6,766 nt of DNA from an uncultured Collinsella sp. (GTDB lineage Bacteria; Actinomycetota; Coriobacteriia; Coriobacteriales; Coriobacteriaceae), in contig CAJMBB010000103.1 of NCBI GenBank assembly GCA_905211615.1, positions 1 through 6,766 on the forward strand, in the 5' to 3' direction. Position 1 is the stretch's first letter; the number at the start of each line of letters is the position of its first letter. Of the stretch, positions 1-6,367 are shown in pieces. The notes under the pieces were generated by a model. It saw only the letters and a program-made list of their open reading frames with translations. It was not told the DNA's origin and did no database searches. The position numbers and the translations under genes were made by a program.

Positions 1-1
1 C

Positions 2-670
2 CGCCACTCCGCCCGCAGGTCGCATGCCGCGTTCCTCGCCCTCGGGGAGGACGCGTGCGCCGCGGCCTGGGAGATGGACACCGTCGAGGGCGCCCGGGAG
101 GACTCCGCCTGCCTGCTCACGCTGCTGCACCGCCCCAGCAGGCTCCAGCTCGCGCTGCCGCTGGAGGAGAAGACCGCCGGGTGCGTCGCGGACGCCCTGG
201 AGGGCGTCCGGGCGGTCCTCGGCGCCGACGGGACGCGCCGCGTGTTCCGCGCCGTGCTCACCGACAACGGCGCCGAGTTCTCCGACGAGGGCGCCATCGC
301 GGCGCTCATCGGCGAGGGGCCGGGCGAGACGAGGCTGTTCTACTGCGACCCCAGGCGCAGCGACCAGAAGGGCGCCTGCGAGCGAAACCACGTCGAGATA
401 AGGAAGCTGCTGCCCAAGGGCTCCGGGCTCAGGTTCGACCGGCTCGCCCCGGCGGACCTGGCGCTGGCCATGTCGCACGTGAACTCCGAGCCCCGCGGCG
501 CGCTCGGCTTCGCGACGCCCGCGCGCGCCTTCAGGGCGATGCTCGGGGAGGATGCGGCGGCGCTGCTGGACGCCTACGGCGTGGGGGACGTGCCGCTCGG
601 CGACCTCGACCTGACGCCGGGGCTCATCGAGAGGGCGCGCGCAGAGAGGGGCGATGCCCCGCTGGCCTAG
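2..670 (+). CDS. IS30-family transposase, C-terminal part (5' end outside window)
   Basis: This is the C-terminal 222 residues of a DDE transposase that cuts and joins the ends of its insertion sequence. The frame is open from the window edge, so the true start and the N-terminal helix-turn-helix region lie upstream. Counting from the first complete codon, the family signatures are WEMDTVEG (first catalytic Asp about residue 26), LTDNGAEF (second Asp about 88), and FYCDP, then SDQKGACERNH (catalytic Glu about 127), ending in IRKLLPKG. The order and wording of these blocks are diagnostic of IS30 rather than IS3 or IS481. All three catalytic residues are present and no frameshift is visible, so this part looks intact. 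Almost every codon ends in G or C, clearly richer than the operon downstream, consistent with recent acquisition. It points toward the pel operon, with its stop 779 bp before the pelD start. Confidence 0.93.
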   Translation, partial: RHSARRSHAAFLALGEDACAAAWEMDTVEGAREDSACLLTLLHRPSRLQLALPLEEKTAGCVADALEGVRAVLGADGTRRVFRAVLTDNGAEFSDEGAIAALIGEGPGETRLFYCDPRRSDQKGACERNHVEIRKLLPKGSGLRFDRLAPADLALAMSHVNSEPRGALGFATPARAFRAMLGEDAAALLDAYGVGDVPLGDLDLTPGLIERARAERGDAPLA

Positions 671-702
671 CCTAGAAGAAAAACGGAATAGACGGACCGA
701 CC

Positions 703-896
703 GTCCGGCTGAGTCTGGGAAGAGGTGCCGGGCGGCGGGCGGGGCATGGCCACCGGACCTATCGAAACACATCTCCACCGTTCCCTCAACTGGGAAAACG
801 GCGCCCCCGGACCCCAGGAGGGGCCGCGGGGGCGTTCGGCTAACTGCGGGAATGGCCTATCCGCTCAATGTGTTCGGCTGAGATCGGAAATCAACC
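703..896 (+). repeat. Four degenerate copies of a GTTCGGCTGA...GGGAA motif
   Basis: Related stretches start at 703 (GTCCGGCTGAGTCTGGGAAG), 780 (GTTCCCTCAACTGGGAAAAC), 834 (GTTCGGCTAACTGCGGGAAT) and 872 (GTTCGGCTGAGATCGGAAAT). The copies at 834 and 872 share GTTCGGCT exactly, and those at 703 and 872 share CGGCTGAG exactly; all have a purine-rich GGGAA or CGGAA near the end. Spacing shrinks from 77 to 54 to 38 bp. They could be transposase-binding sites or remnants of IS ends. The alignment was made by eye and the 780 copy is the weakest. Confidence 0.35.
778..834 (+). repeat. Two abutting GC-rich hairpins
   Basis: The first hairpin pairs CCGTTCCC (778-785) with GGG...AACGG (792-801) around a TCAACT loop, giving 8 bp with a two-base bulge. 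The second starts on the next base. CGCCCCC (802-808), GG (809-810) and CCCC (812-815) pair with GGGG (820-823), CC (824-825) and GGGGGCG (828-834) around an AGGA loop, about 13 bp with small bulges. No T-tract follows, so this is not a classical intrinsic terminator, although such a stable stem 130 bp after the transposase stop could still slow or end transcription leaving the IS. Confidence 0.5.
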
Positions 897-1049
897 TACC
901 ATGTTCTCATGCGCCTTAATGCCCTTTGTGAAGAATCATCCCATTGGGAAACGGGTCCCTATGGAACGATTTTGGTATCAGGCATAGGGGGGCGCTATCG
1001 TGGATGTCGTCACCATTGCCTGCGCCCTCGATCCAGAGATGTAATTACA

Positions 1050-1170
1050 GAAGTGCGGGGAAAAATCGAAAACCTTCGAGCACAACGCGGTTTTTTTGTA
1101 TCAAAACCGCAGGTCGCTGAAGCCTAAAACGGGGGTCTGGTCAGCATTCCTTTGGTTTTCCCCGCACTTC
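1050..1170. repeat. 121-bp inverted-repeat unit with internal hairpins (MITE-like element or structured RNA)
   Basis: GAAGTGCGGGGAAAA (1050-1064) is matched without mismatch by TTTTCCCCGCACTTC (1156-1170). AATT lies a few bases outside each arm (1043-1046 and 1173-1176). Inside the closing stem are three further hairpins in series: TCGAA/TTCGA (1066-1079), GCGGTTTT/AAAACCGC (1087-1110, 8 bp, 8-base loop) and GCTGA/TCAGC (1116-1145). Together they would make a four-way, cloverleaf-like fold in RNA from either strand, or a cruciform in DNA. No clear coding frame, tRNA-like motif or direct target-site duplication is visible. Candidates are a non-autonomous mobile unit, a dispersed chromosomal repeat or a non-coding RNA; the strand cannot be decided. 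Confidence 0.6.
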
Positions 1171-1244
1171 CGAATTTGGCCTCTCGCCACATCCCGATTA
1201 CGTCTTAAAGTGGCGCAAAAAGCCGTGTGCTCTGCTTGATTTTG

Positions 1245-1263
1245 CTCAGGAATTATGCCTGAG
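1245..1263. repeat. Small hairpin CTCAGG/CCTGAG
   Basis: Six perfect base pairs enclose an AATTATG loop. No T-tract follows, so it is not a terminator. It lies 122 bp before the proposed -35 box, and its role is unknown. Confidence 0.35.
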
Positions 1264-1385
1264 GGGTAGTGGATTCGCCTTTCTCCGCCGTGCAGCGGCA
1301 CGTGTAGGGCTCTCTGGCTCAGGCGCGAGTCGCTTCCCGTCTGAAAAAGTTCTTAAAACAGCTTTAAAGTTGCCTTTGGCCTACA

Positions 1386-1415
1386 TTGACAGCGTACAAT
1401 ACGCATGTTTACCAT
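1386..1415 (+). promoter_or_regulatory. Promoter of the pel operon
   Basis: A perfect -35 hexamer TTGACA (1386-1391) is followed after 18 bases by TACCAT (1410-1415), a 4-of-6 match to the -10 consensus, so transcription would start near 1422. The A/T-rich stretch at 1341-1371 could serve as an UP element. A second possible pair is TTGCCT (1370-1375) with TACAAT (1395-1400), spacing 19, which would start near 1407. Either start lies at or beyond the ATG at 1405, which argues against that codon being used. With the preferred pair the 5' leader is only about 28 nt. Confidence 0.55.
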
Positions 1416-1431
1416 AGCAAAAGCTAAATTT

Positions 1432-1443
1432 GGGGAGGGGGAG
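1432..1443 (+). promoter_or_regulatory. Shine-Dalgarno site that sets the pelD start
   Basis: GGGGAGGGGGAG ends 6 bases before GTG 1450. Nothing resembling a ribosome binding site precedes the upstream in-frame ATG at 1405, so this purine block is the main reason for choosing the GTG. Confidence 0.7.
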
Positions 1444-1449
1444 CGCACG

Positions 1450-3588
1450 GTGGAAGTGCTGGTTGTTGGCAATACCGCGTATGTCGATGACGACTTTTGT
1501 GCCAAGGCGTTTCCCGGTGACCATGTTCAGGTCGTGGCGGCCAACGAGGCGCGCCGCGACGGGTCGTCGCTCCATGCGTCTTGGAAAGAGCTGCTGCAGC
1601 ACCTGGACCAGGCTTACGAATTCGACCGTGTGGTCTACCTCTCTACCTATCTCACGCCGCATACCGAGGCCGTTGGCGACATCGAGCTGCTGCGCTCCGT
1701 CTTTCGAGCTTGCATGGGTCGCCAGATTCAGCTGCTGTTTGTGACTGGTCCCATGGGAGCGGACGGTGCGGTGGACGCTGCGGGGCAAAACAGCAAGGGC
1801 ATCATTGCCCGTGCGGCCAACGACCTGTGCCGCTACTATGCGGTCCGCGACGGCATTCAGGCCAAGATCTTGCGCGTGCCGTATCTGTACACCGCCTCGC
1901 CCACGCTGGAAGACCCGATTTTGACCCCGCTGTTCGAGGCGTGCTCGCAAGGCTCTGCTGTCATGAGGGCTGGGGCGGACTCACCGCTCGGTGCCCTCTG
2001 CGCCGAGGAGCTGGCCGTTCTGGTGCGTCGCATCTTCGACAGCTGGGATGCCACATTCGAGGAACTCGAGGTTCCGGATAGCTTTGCCCACACCGTGGGA
2101 GACCTGGGCGAGGCGCTCAAGGGCTTGTTCCCGGGGCTCGACATTACCTACGACGGGGACGCCGTCGTCTCCATTGCTCCGAGCGATACCGTCCGCACGC
2201 GCTACGGGTGGTTCCAGCGCTATGACGTGCTGCGCGATCTTTCGACCATACACGCCCGCTGGGAGCAGACCCTCGCGGGCAAGCGCCATCCGCTGCGTGC
2301 CGCCATCGACCGCATGCGCGGGCGGACACTGCCCATCAAATGCCTGGAGACCGCGCTGGCCTGGGTGCTCTTTGAGGGCCTGGAGCTGGTGTTTTCGCAG
2401 TCTGCTCAGCTTAACGTGCTCGACTACCGCCTGCTGTACGTGGTACTGATCGGCACGCTGTATGGGCTCGATTTTGGCCTGGTTGCGGCGCTGCTGGCGT
2501 CGTTGGGTTTGGCCGCGAGCTACTTTACTCAGTACGGTTATACCTTCCAGGGTCTCTTTTACGAGCCGTCCAATTGGCTGCCGTTTATTGCGTACTTTGT
2601 GGTGGGTGCCGTGTGCGGCTATGTGCAGCTGCGCAACAGCGAAGCCATTAGGGCGGAGCGCGATCAAAACGAGCTCGTGCGTAATCGCAATACGTTCCTC
2701 ACACAGCTTTACCACGACGCGATCGAGGACAAGCGCGCGTACAGGCGCCAGATTGTGGGTCGCCACGACAGCTTTGGCAAGATCTTTGCCGTGACGCAGG
2801 AGCTCGACGTACTCAACCCACGCGACATCTATCGCAAGTGCTGCGAGCTTCTGGGCGAGATCCTCGAGAACGATTCGGTGGCGATCTACCATGTTTCGGG
2901 CGGGGCATTTGCACGCCTGGTGGCAGCAAGTCCCGCGATTGCCGAAAATGCCGCACGCTCGCTCACGCTTGAGCAGCTTGCACCTCTTTTGGGCGACGGG
3001 GGTCGTTCGAACCTGTGGGTGAACCGTGAGCTGACGCCGGGGCTTCCCATGTTTGGATACGCGATCGAGCGCGACGGGGCACCCGCCGTGTTGATCTTTG
3101 TGCGTAGTGCGGCCGAAAACCAAATGACCCTCTATTATCAAAACCTGTTCCGCATCTTGTGCGGGCTGGTCGAAAGCGCGCTGGGCCGTGCCTTTGACTA
3201 TGAGGCGGTGGCGCAGGATAAACGCTGCGTTGACGGCACTTGCGTGCTCAAGCAGGCGGCCTTTGGCCAAGAGCTCGCGGCGGAGCAGGCGCTGGCAGAT
3301 AGCAAGATGGGGAGTTTTTTGCTCCTGCGCGTGGTACCGGGCATGGAGCCTGTCGGCGAGCTGGTGGGCGCAATTGGGTCGGCAATCCGCGAGAGCGACG
3401 CGGCGGGCTTGGTCGACGGCAACGTGCTCTACCTGCTTATGCGCCAGGCAAAGGCGTGCGATCTTCCCATTATCCGTAAGAGCCTGAGCGCAAAGCATAT
3501 TGCGGTGGAGCCCGTCGACGGCGAGGGCATCGTGGCGCTGCTGCAGCGCATCGCTTACACCGGTGACGGTGAGGGGGGTGCCGCTTGA
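1450..3588 (+). CDS. pelD: PelD-like c-di-GMP receptor with N-terminal SDR-like domain
   Basis: Inner-membrane regulator that switches on Pel polysaccharide synthesis when it binds c-di-GMP. From GTG 1450 it has 712 residues. Residues 1-280 resemble an extended SDR/epimerase fold: MEVLVVGN is the first strand, and AKILRVPYLY matches the LRP.nvYG region. The glycine-rich nucleotide loop and the YxxxK pair are not evident, so this part is probably not catalytic. About four membrane helices follow (roughly 299-392), then a charged, probably coiled helix (395-440), a GAF-like domain (441-580) and a degenerate GGDEF domain (595-705). There the signature reads DGNVL (656-660), so no cyclase activity is expected, but the inhibitory site RESD (Arg647, Asp650) sits five residues before it, as in c-di-GMP-binding domains. 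Pseudomonas PelD is shorter (about 455 residues) and lacks the SDR part. An in-frame ATG at 1405 would add 15 residues but has no ribosome binding site. Confidence 0.85.
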   Translation: MEVLVVGNTAYVDDDFCAKAFPGDHVQVVAANEARRDGSSLHASWKELLQHLDQAYEFDRVVYLSTYLTPHTEAVGDIELLRSVFRACMGRQIQLLFVTGPMGADGAVDAAGQNSKGIIARAANDLCRYYAVRDGIQAKILRVPYLYTASPTLEDPILTPLFEACSQGSAVMRAGADSPLGALCAEELAVLVRRIFDSWDATFEELEVPDSFAHTVGDLGEALKGLFPGLDITYDGDAVVSIAPSDTVRTRYGWFQRYDVLRDLSTIHARWEQTLAGKRHPLRAAIDRMRGRTLPIKCLETALAWVLFEGLELVFSQSAQLNVLDYRLLYVVLIGTLYGLDFGLVAALLASLGLAASYFTQYGYTFQGLFYEPSNWLPFIAYFVVGAVCGYVQLRNSEAIRAERDQNELVRNRNTFLTQLYHDAIEDKRAYRRQIVGRHDSFGKIFAVTQELDVLNPRDIYRKCCELLGEILENDSVAIYHVSGGAFARLVAASPAIAENAARSLTLEQLAPLLGDGGRSNLWVNRELTPGLPMFGYAIERDGAPAVLIFVRSAAENQMTLYYQNLFRILCGLVESALGRAFDYEAVAQDKRCVDGTCVLKQAAFGQELAAEQALADSKMGSFLLLRVVPGMEPVGELVGAIGSAIRESDAAGLVDGNVLYLLMRQAKACDLPIIRKSLSAKHIAVEPVDGEGIVALLQRIAYTGDGEGGAA

Positions 3589-4490
3589 TCTCGCTTGTCG
3601 TTGCTGCCGTCTTGCTGCTGATTCATTCGCTGGTTTGCCTGATGCTGTGGACGCTCATGAAGCTGGGCCTGCTGCCGGTGCGCGGGCACATGCTGGCTGT
3701 AATAGTGCTGGTGCCGCTGTGGGGCCCGTTGCTGGTGGTTTTGCTATCGGTGCGCAGCGCGGTGCTTGGCGAGTGGCTGAAAGAGTCTGCGCTGGAGTCG
3801 CTGCGCTTCAACGACGACCTGCATCGTAGTATGTCGGTACCGAGCGGTGAGGACGATGCGGGCGTAGTGCCGCTCGAGGAGGCGCTTATCGTCAACGACC
3901 CGGCATACCGGCGCCGCCTAATGCTCTCCATGCTCACCGAGGAGCCCGACGCGTACCTGGCGCAGCTGCAGGCGGCTAAGCTTAACGACGACGTTGAGGT
4001 GGCGCACTATGCCGCGACGGCGGTGGCGCAGATCTCCAAGGAGTCCGACCTTAAACTGCAGCAGCTGGAGCGTGCCTTTAAGACGGACCCGAGCGCGCAA
4101 AACCTCAACGAATACTGTGATTTTCTTGGTGAATACTTGGGCTCGGGCTTGGCTGAGGGGCGCGTTGCTCAGATTCAGCGCCAACAGTACGCGCGCCTGC
4201 TTGCGCGTCGCTGCGAGCGCGAGGATACCCTTGAGCTGCGCATTCGATACGCGACGGCGCTGGCCGATGTCGGACAGATCGACGAGGCGCAGGCCGTGAC
4301 CGACCAGCTGGTACTCGACGTGCCCGAGGAGCAGGAGGTTTGGATGCTTTGCCTGCGCCTGGCCGTGATGCGCCGCGACGGTGACGAGGTCCACTGTGTG
4401 ATCGATGCGATTGACAAGCAACATGTGTATTTGAGCGCCGACAACCGCGAAAAGTTGGCGTTTTGGCGCGATGGGGAGGAGGCCCGATGA
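3585..4490 (+). CDS. pelE: PelE-like membrane protein with TPR-like tail
   Basis: Probable partner of PelD in the Pel synthase complex. The 301 residues begin at TTG 3585, which overlaps the pelD stop by 4 nt and is preceded by GAGGGGGG (3571-3578), a good ribosome site. Two hydrophobic helices (about 2-27 and 34-60) are followed by an entirely soluble, charged and helix-rich region. Segments near 130-160 and 216-285 look like tetratricopeptide-type helical hairpins, for example ALADVGQIDEAQAVTDQLVL. Two N-terminal helices plus a TPR tail and a length near 300 is the known layout of PelE (about 329 residues in Pseudomonas). Sequence alone would be weak evidence; the position between PelD and PelA is what makes the call firm. 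Other helical-repeat membrane proteins cannot be excluded without a profile search. Confidence 0.75.
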   Translation: MISLVVAAVLLLIHSLVCLMLWTLMKLGLLPVRGHMLAVIVLVPLWGPLLVVLLSVRSAVLGEWLKESALESLRFNDDLHRSMSVPSGEDDAGVVPLEEALIVNDPAYRRRLMLSMLTEEPDAYLAQLQAAKLNDDVEVAHYAATAVAQISKESDLKLQQLERAFKTDPSAQNLNEYCDFLGEYLGSGLAEGRVAQIQRQQYARLLARRCEREDTLELRIRYATALADVGQIDEAQAVTDQLVLDVPEEQEVWMLCLRLAVMRRDGDEVHCVIDAIDKQHVYLSADNREKLAFWRDGEEAR

Positions 4491-6367
4491 GCGTGGCGCA
4501 ACATATCCGAGACCGTGTGGGCCGCTTTCGTTGGATGGGACTCCTCGTGGTGTGGGCGGTCTTTATTGCCATGGCCGCCGTGCTGCTGGTGGAGCGTGCC
4601 GGCGTGCAGTACAGTGCGGGCCAGCATAGGCTGGGGATGCTTGCCGCCAACGACGCGGTGCCGGCCTCCTCGGCAATCTTTGGCCAAAAGCCCACGTGCC
4701 TGGTCATTACCGACTCGGACCAAGATGGCGTCGACGACGTCAAAGACCAGTTCGACCAGATTTTGCTGGACATGAAGATCGCCCATCGCGACGTGGATCT
4801 TGCCCTGGATGGTGCGGATGCCATTCCCTCGCTAACCTCCTTCGATCGCGTGATTTTGCTCATGCCGTCGCTCGATGGGCTCGGTACGCACCTGAGCGAC
4901 ATTATGAGTTGGGTGAGTGCCGGCGGTTCGCTTATGCTCGCCATGCCGCCGGATAACTCGAGCTATCTGCAAGTGATTGCCTCCAAGCTTGGCATTGAAT
5001 CGGCCGGATATGACTATGTAAAAGCCGAAAGCATTGTGCCGAGTGAGGACTTTATGCTGGGCGGGGGAGAGCGCTACGAGCTCTCGGACCCCTTTGATTC
5101 GTCGCTTTCAGTATCGCTGCGCGAGACGGCGCGTGAGTGGGCTAAGACTGGCGATGCGGGCGCCCCGCTCATTTGGTCTAATGACTGCGGTAGCGGGCGC
5201 ACCGTGGTGTGCAATATCGGTATCTACGACAAGGTCATGCGCGGCTTTTTCGCCGCGGCGATCAGTCTGCTGGGCGATGCTACGGCCTATCCGGTCATCA
5301 ACAGCGCCGTGTTCTATTTGGACGACTTTCCTAGCCCCGTGCCCTCGGGCGATGGTACTTATATCAAGCGTGACTACGGCCTTTCCATTGCCGATTTTTA
5401 CACCAAGGTCTGGTGGCCCGATCTGCAAAAGCTCGCGCAAAAATATGGCATTTGCTATACCGGCGTGATGATCGAAAACTACGAGGACGCGGTCAACCAG
5501 ACCGAGCCCGCGCGACAGGTCGATACCACGCAGTTTCGATATTTTGGCGGCATGCTGCTGCAGATGGGCGGCGAGCTGGGCTTTCACGGTTACAACCATC
5601 AGCCTCTGGCACTTTGGGACACCGACTATGGCACGCTGTACGACTACAAGACGTGGAAGAACAAGGAGACGCTTGTCGCGTCTCTCGACGAGCTTATCGC
5701 CTTTCAGGACGAGGTCCTGCCCAACGCTCATGGCTCGGTTTACGTGCCGCCATCGAATATCCTTTCTGCCCGAGCGCGCAAGCTCATCGGCACCGACGTT
5801 CCGCGCATTAAGACCATCGCCAGTACGTATTTTGAGGACGGCACCGACCTGCCGTACGTACAGGAGTTTGGCGTGGCGAGCGATGGCATCGTGGAGCAGC
5901 CGCGTATTGTCTCGGGCGGCATGGTCAACGATTCCTATATGCGCCTGGCTGCCGTGTCCGAGCTCAACATGCACTATGTGAGCACACACTTTATGCACCC
6001 GGACGACCTGCTCGATCCCGATCGTGGCGCTACGGAGGGCTGGGAGGTCTACAAGGGCGGCCTGACCGACTACCTGGACTGGCTTACCAAATCCGCGCCC
6101 GATCTTCGGCACCAGACGGCGTCGGAGTGCTCCGGTGCCATCCAGCGCTTTTCGTCGGTTACCGTGAACGTGGATACCAGTGCAGATGCCTGGACGCTCA
6201 ACCTGGGCAATTTCCACGACGAGGCGTGGCTCATGTTCCGTGTTAATAATGGCGAGCCGGGTGCGGTGACGGGTGGCGAACTGACGCACCTTACGGGCAG
6301 TCTGTATCTGCTCAAGGCAAATGATAAGACCGTGACGATTGAGCGCAAGGAGGGCGGCGACAAATGA
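4487..6367 (+). CDS. pelA: PelA-type polysaccharide deacetylase (DUF2194-like), membrane anchored
   Basis: Predicted extracytoplasmic enzyme that removes acetyl groups from the Pel polymer. From ATG 4487 (4-nt overlap with pelE; GGGGAGGAGG at 4473-4482) it has 626 residues; an upstream in-frame TTG at 4463 is less likely. One membrane helix (about 17-36) serves as signal anchor. Residues 69-255 look like an alpha/beta (flavodoxin or amidotransferase-like) domain. The deacetylase region carries LDDFPSP (Asp279, Asp280), HGYNH (His367, His371, the HxxxH metal site), YVPPSN (419-424) and HFMHPDD (501-507), the expected order of acid/metal/histidine motifs. A beta-rich tail fills about 550-620. 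Pseudomonas PelA is near 950 residues and has an N-terminal glycoside hydrolase; none fits here, as in the deacetylase-only Gram-positive version. Residues 76-84 read DSDQDGVDD, a calcium-loop-like pattern. Confidence 0.85.
   Translation: MSVAQHIRDRVGRFRWMGLLVVWAVFIAMAAVLLVERAGVQYSAGQHRLGMLAANDAVPASSAIFGQKPTCLVITDSDQDGVDDVKDQFDQILLDMKIAHRDVDLALDGADAIPSLTSFDRVILLMPSLDGLGTHLSDIMSWVSAGGSLMLAMPPDNSSYLQVIASKLGIESAGYDYVKAESIVPSEDFMLGGGERYELSDPFDSSLSVSLRETAREWAKTGDAGAPLIWSNDCGSGRTVVCNIGIYDKVMRGFFAAAISLLGDATAYPVINSAVFYLDDFPSPVPSGDGTYIKRDYGLSIADFYTKVWWPDLQKLAQKYGICYTGVMIENYEDAVNQTEPARQVDTTQFRYFGGMLLQMGGELGFHGYNHQPLALWDTDYGTLYDYKTWKNKETLVASLDELIAFQDEVLPNAHGSVYVPPSNILSARARKLIGTDVPRIKTIASTYFEDGTDLPYVQEFGVASDGIVEQPRIVSGGMVNDSYMRLAAVSELNMHYVSTHFMHPDDLLDPDRGATEGWEVYKGGLTDYLDWLTKSAPDLRHQTASECSGAIQRFSSVTVNVDTSADAWTLNLGNFHDEAWLMFRVNNGEPGAVTGGELTHLTGSLYLLKANDKTVTIERKEGGDK

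Larger units (their letters stand above)
1..896 (+). mobile_element. IS30-family insertion sequence, right part only; outer end not defined
   Basis: The transposase gene at the left edge identifies the element, whose left end lies outside the window. The right boundary is a guess. The very high G+C continues past the transposase stop to about 855 and then falls, and a motif reading TGTTCGGCTGAGATCGGAAA begins at 871, the last of several related copies. I could not match this to a left terminal repeat because the left end is absent, and its orientation on the + strand is not the one expected if TGTT were the outer tip of the right end. The element could stop anywhere from about 690 to 900. Confidence 0.4.
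671..1385. other. Intergenic stretch without a supported gene
   Basis: No reading frame here has a convincing start site, codon pattern or recognisable product; the short open frames at 654-1127 (+) and 1101-1301 (-) look accidental. The left part (to about 855) has IS-like high G+C, and the rest is nearer to average with A/T-rich runs. Contents worth noting are the paired hairpins at 778-834, the dispersed motif copies at 703-896, the structured inverted-repeat unit at 1050-1170, and small hairpins at 1245-1263 (CTCAGG/CCTGAG) and 1289-1302 (CGTGC/GCACG). An A/T-rich tract with two AAAGTT copies 20 bp apart (1346-1351 and 1366-1371) lies just before the promoter. Confidence 0.75.

Noticed and set aside
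1087..1110. GCGGTTTT/AAAACCGC hairpin as a Rho-independent terminator
   Set aside because: The T-run is in the stem and loop and not after it, on either strand, and it sits inside the larger inverted-repeat unit.
1185..1285. Possible c-di-GMP (GEMM-type) riboswitch before pelD
   Set aside because: GCGCAAAAAGCC (1213-1224) after a CGCCAC/GTGGCG stem, and GGGGTAGTGG further on, vaguely recall GEMM-I. The tetraloop, receptor and spacing do not fit, and the promoter at 1386 leaves this region outside the transcript. A covariance-model search of 1040-1450 would settle it.
909..1301. Small proteins in the intergenic region on either strand
   Set aside because: Frames at 909-1127 (+) and 1101-1301 (-) run through the inverted-repeat unit, lack good ribosome sites and have no plausible protein character.
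671..1385. CRISPR array or tRNA/rRNA gene
   Set aside because: No regularly spaced identical repeats and no tRNA or rRNA signature; the cloverleaf-like unit at 1050-1170 is too long and lacks tRNA consensus arms.
1981..3498. Long open frame on the minus strand (about 505 codons) opposite pelD
   Set aside because: It lies wholly inside a well-supported gene, shows no recognisable domain and is explained by the codon bias of the + strand gene.
5108..6289. Long open frame on the minus strand (about 393 codons) opposite pelA
   Set aside because: Same reason: it mirrors the deacetylase coding region, whose catalytic motifs are clear on the + strand.
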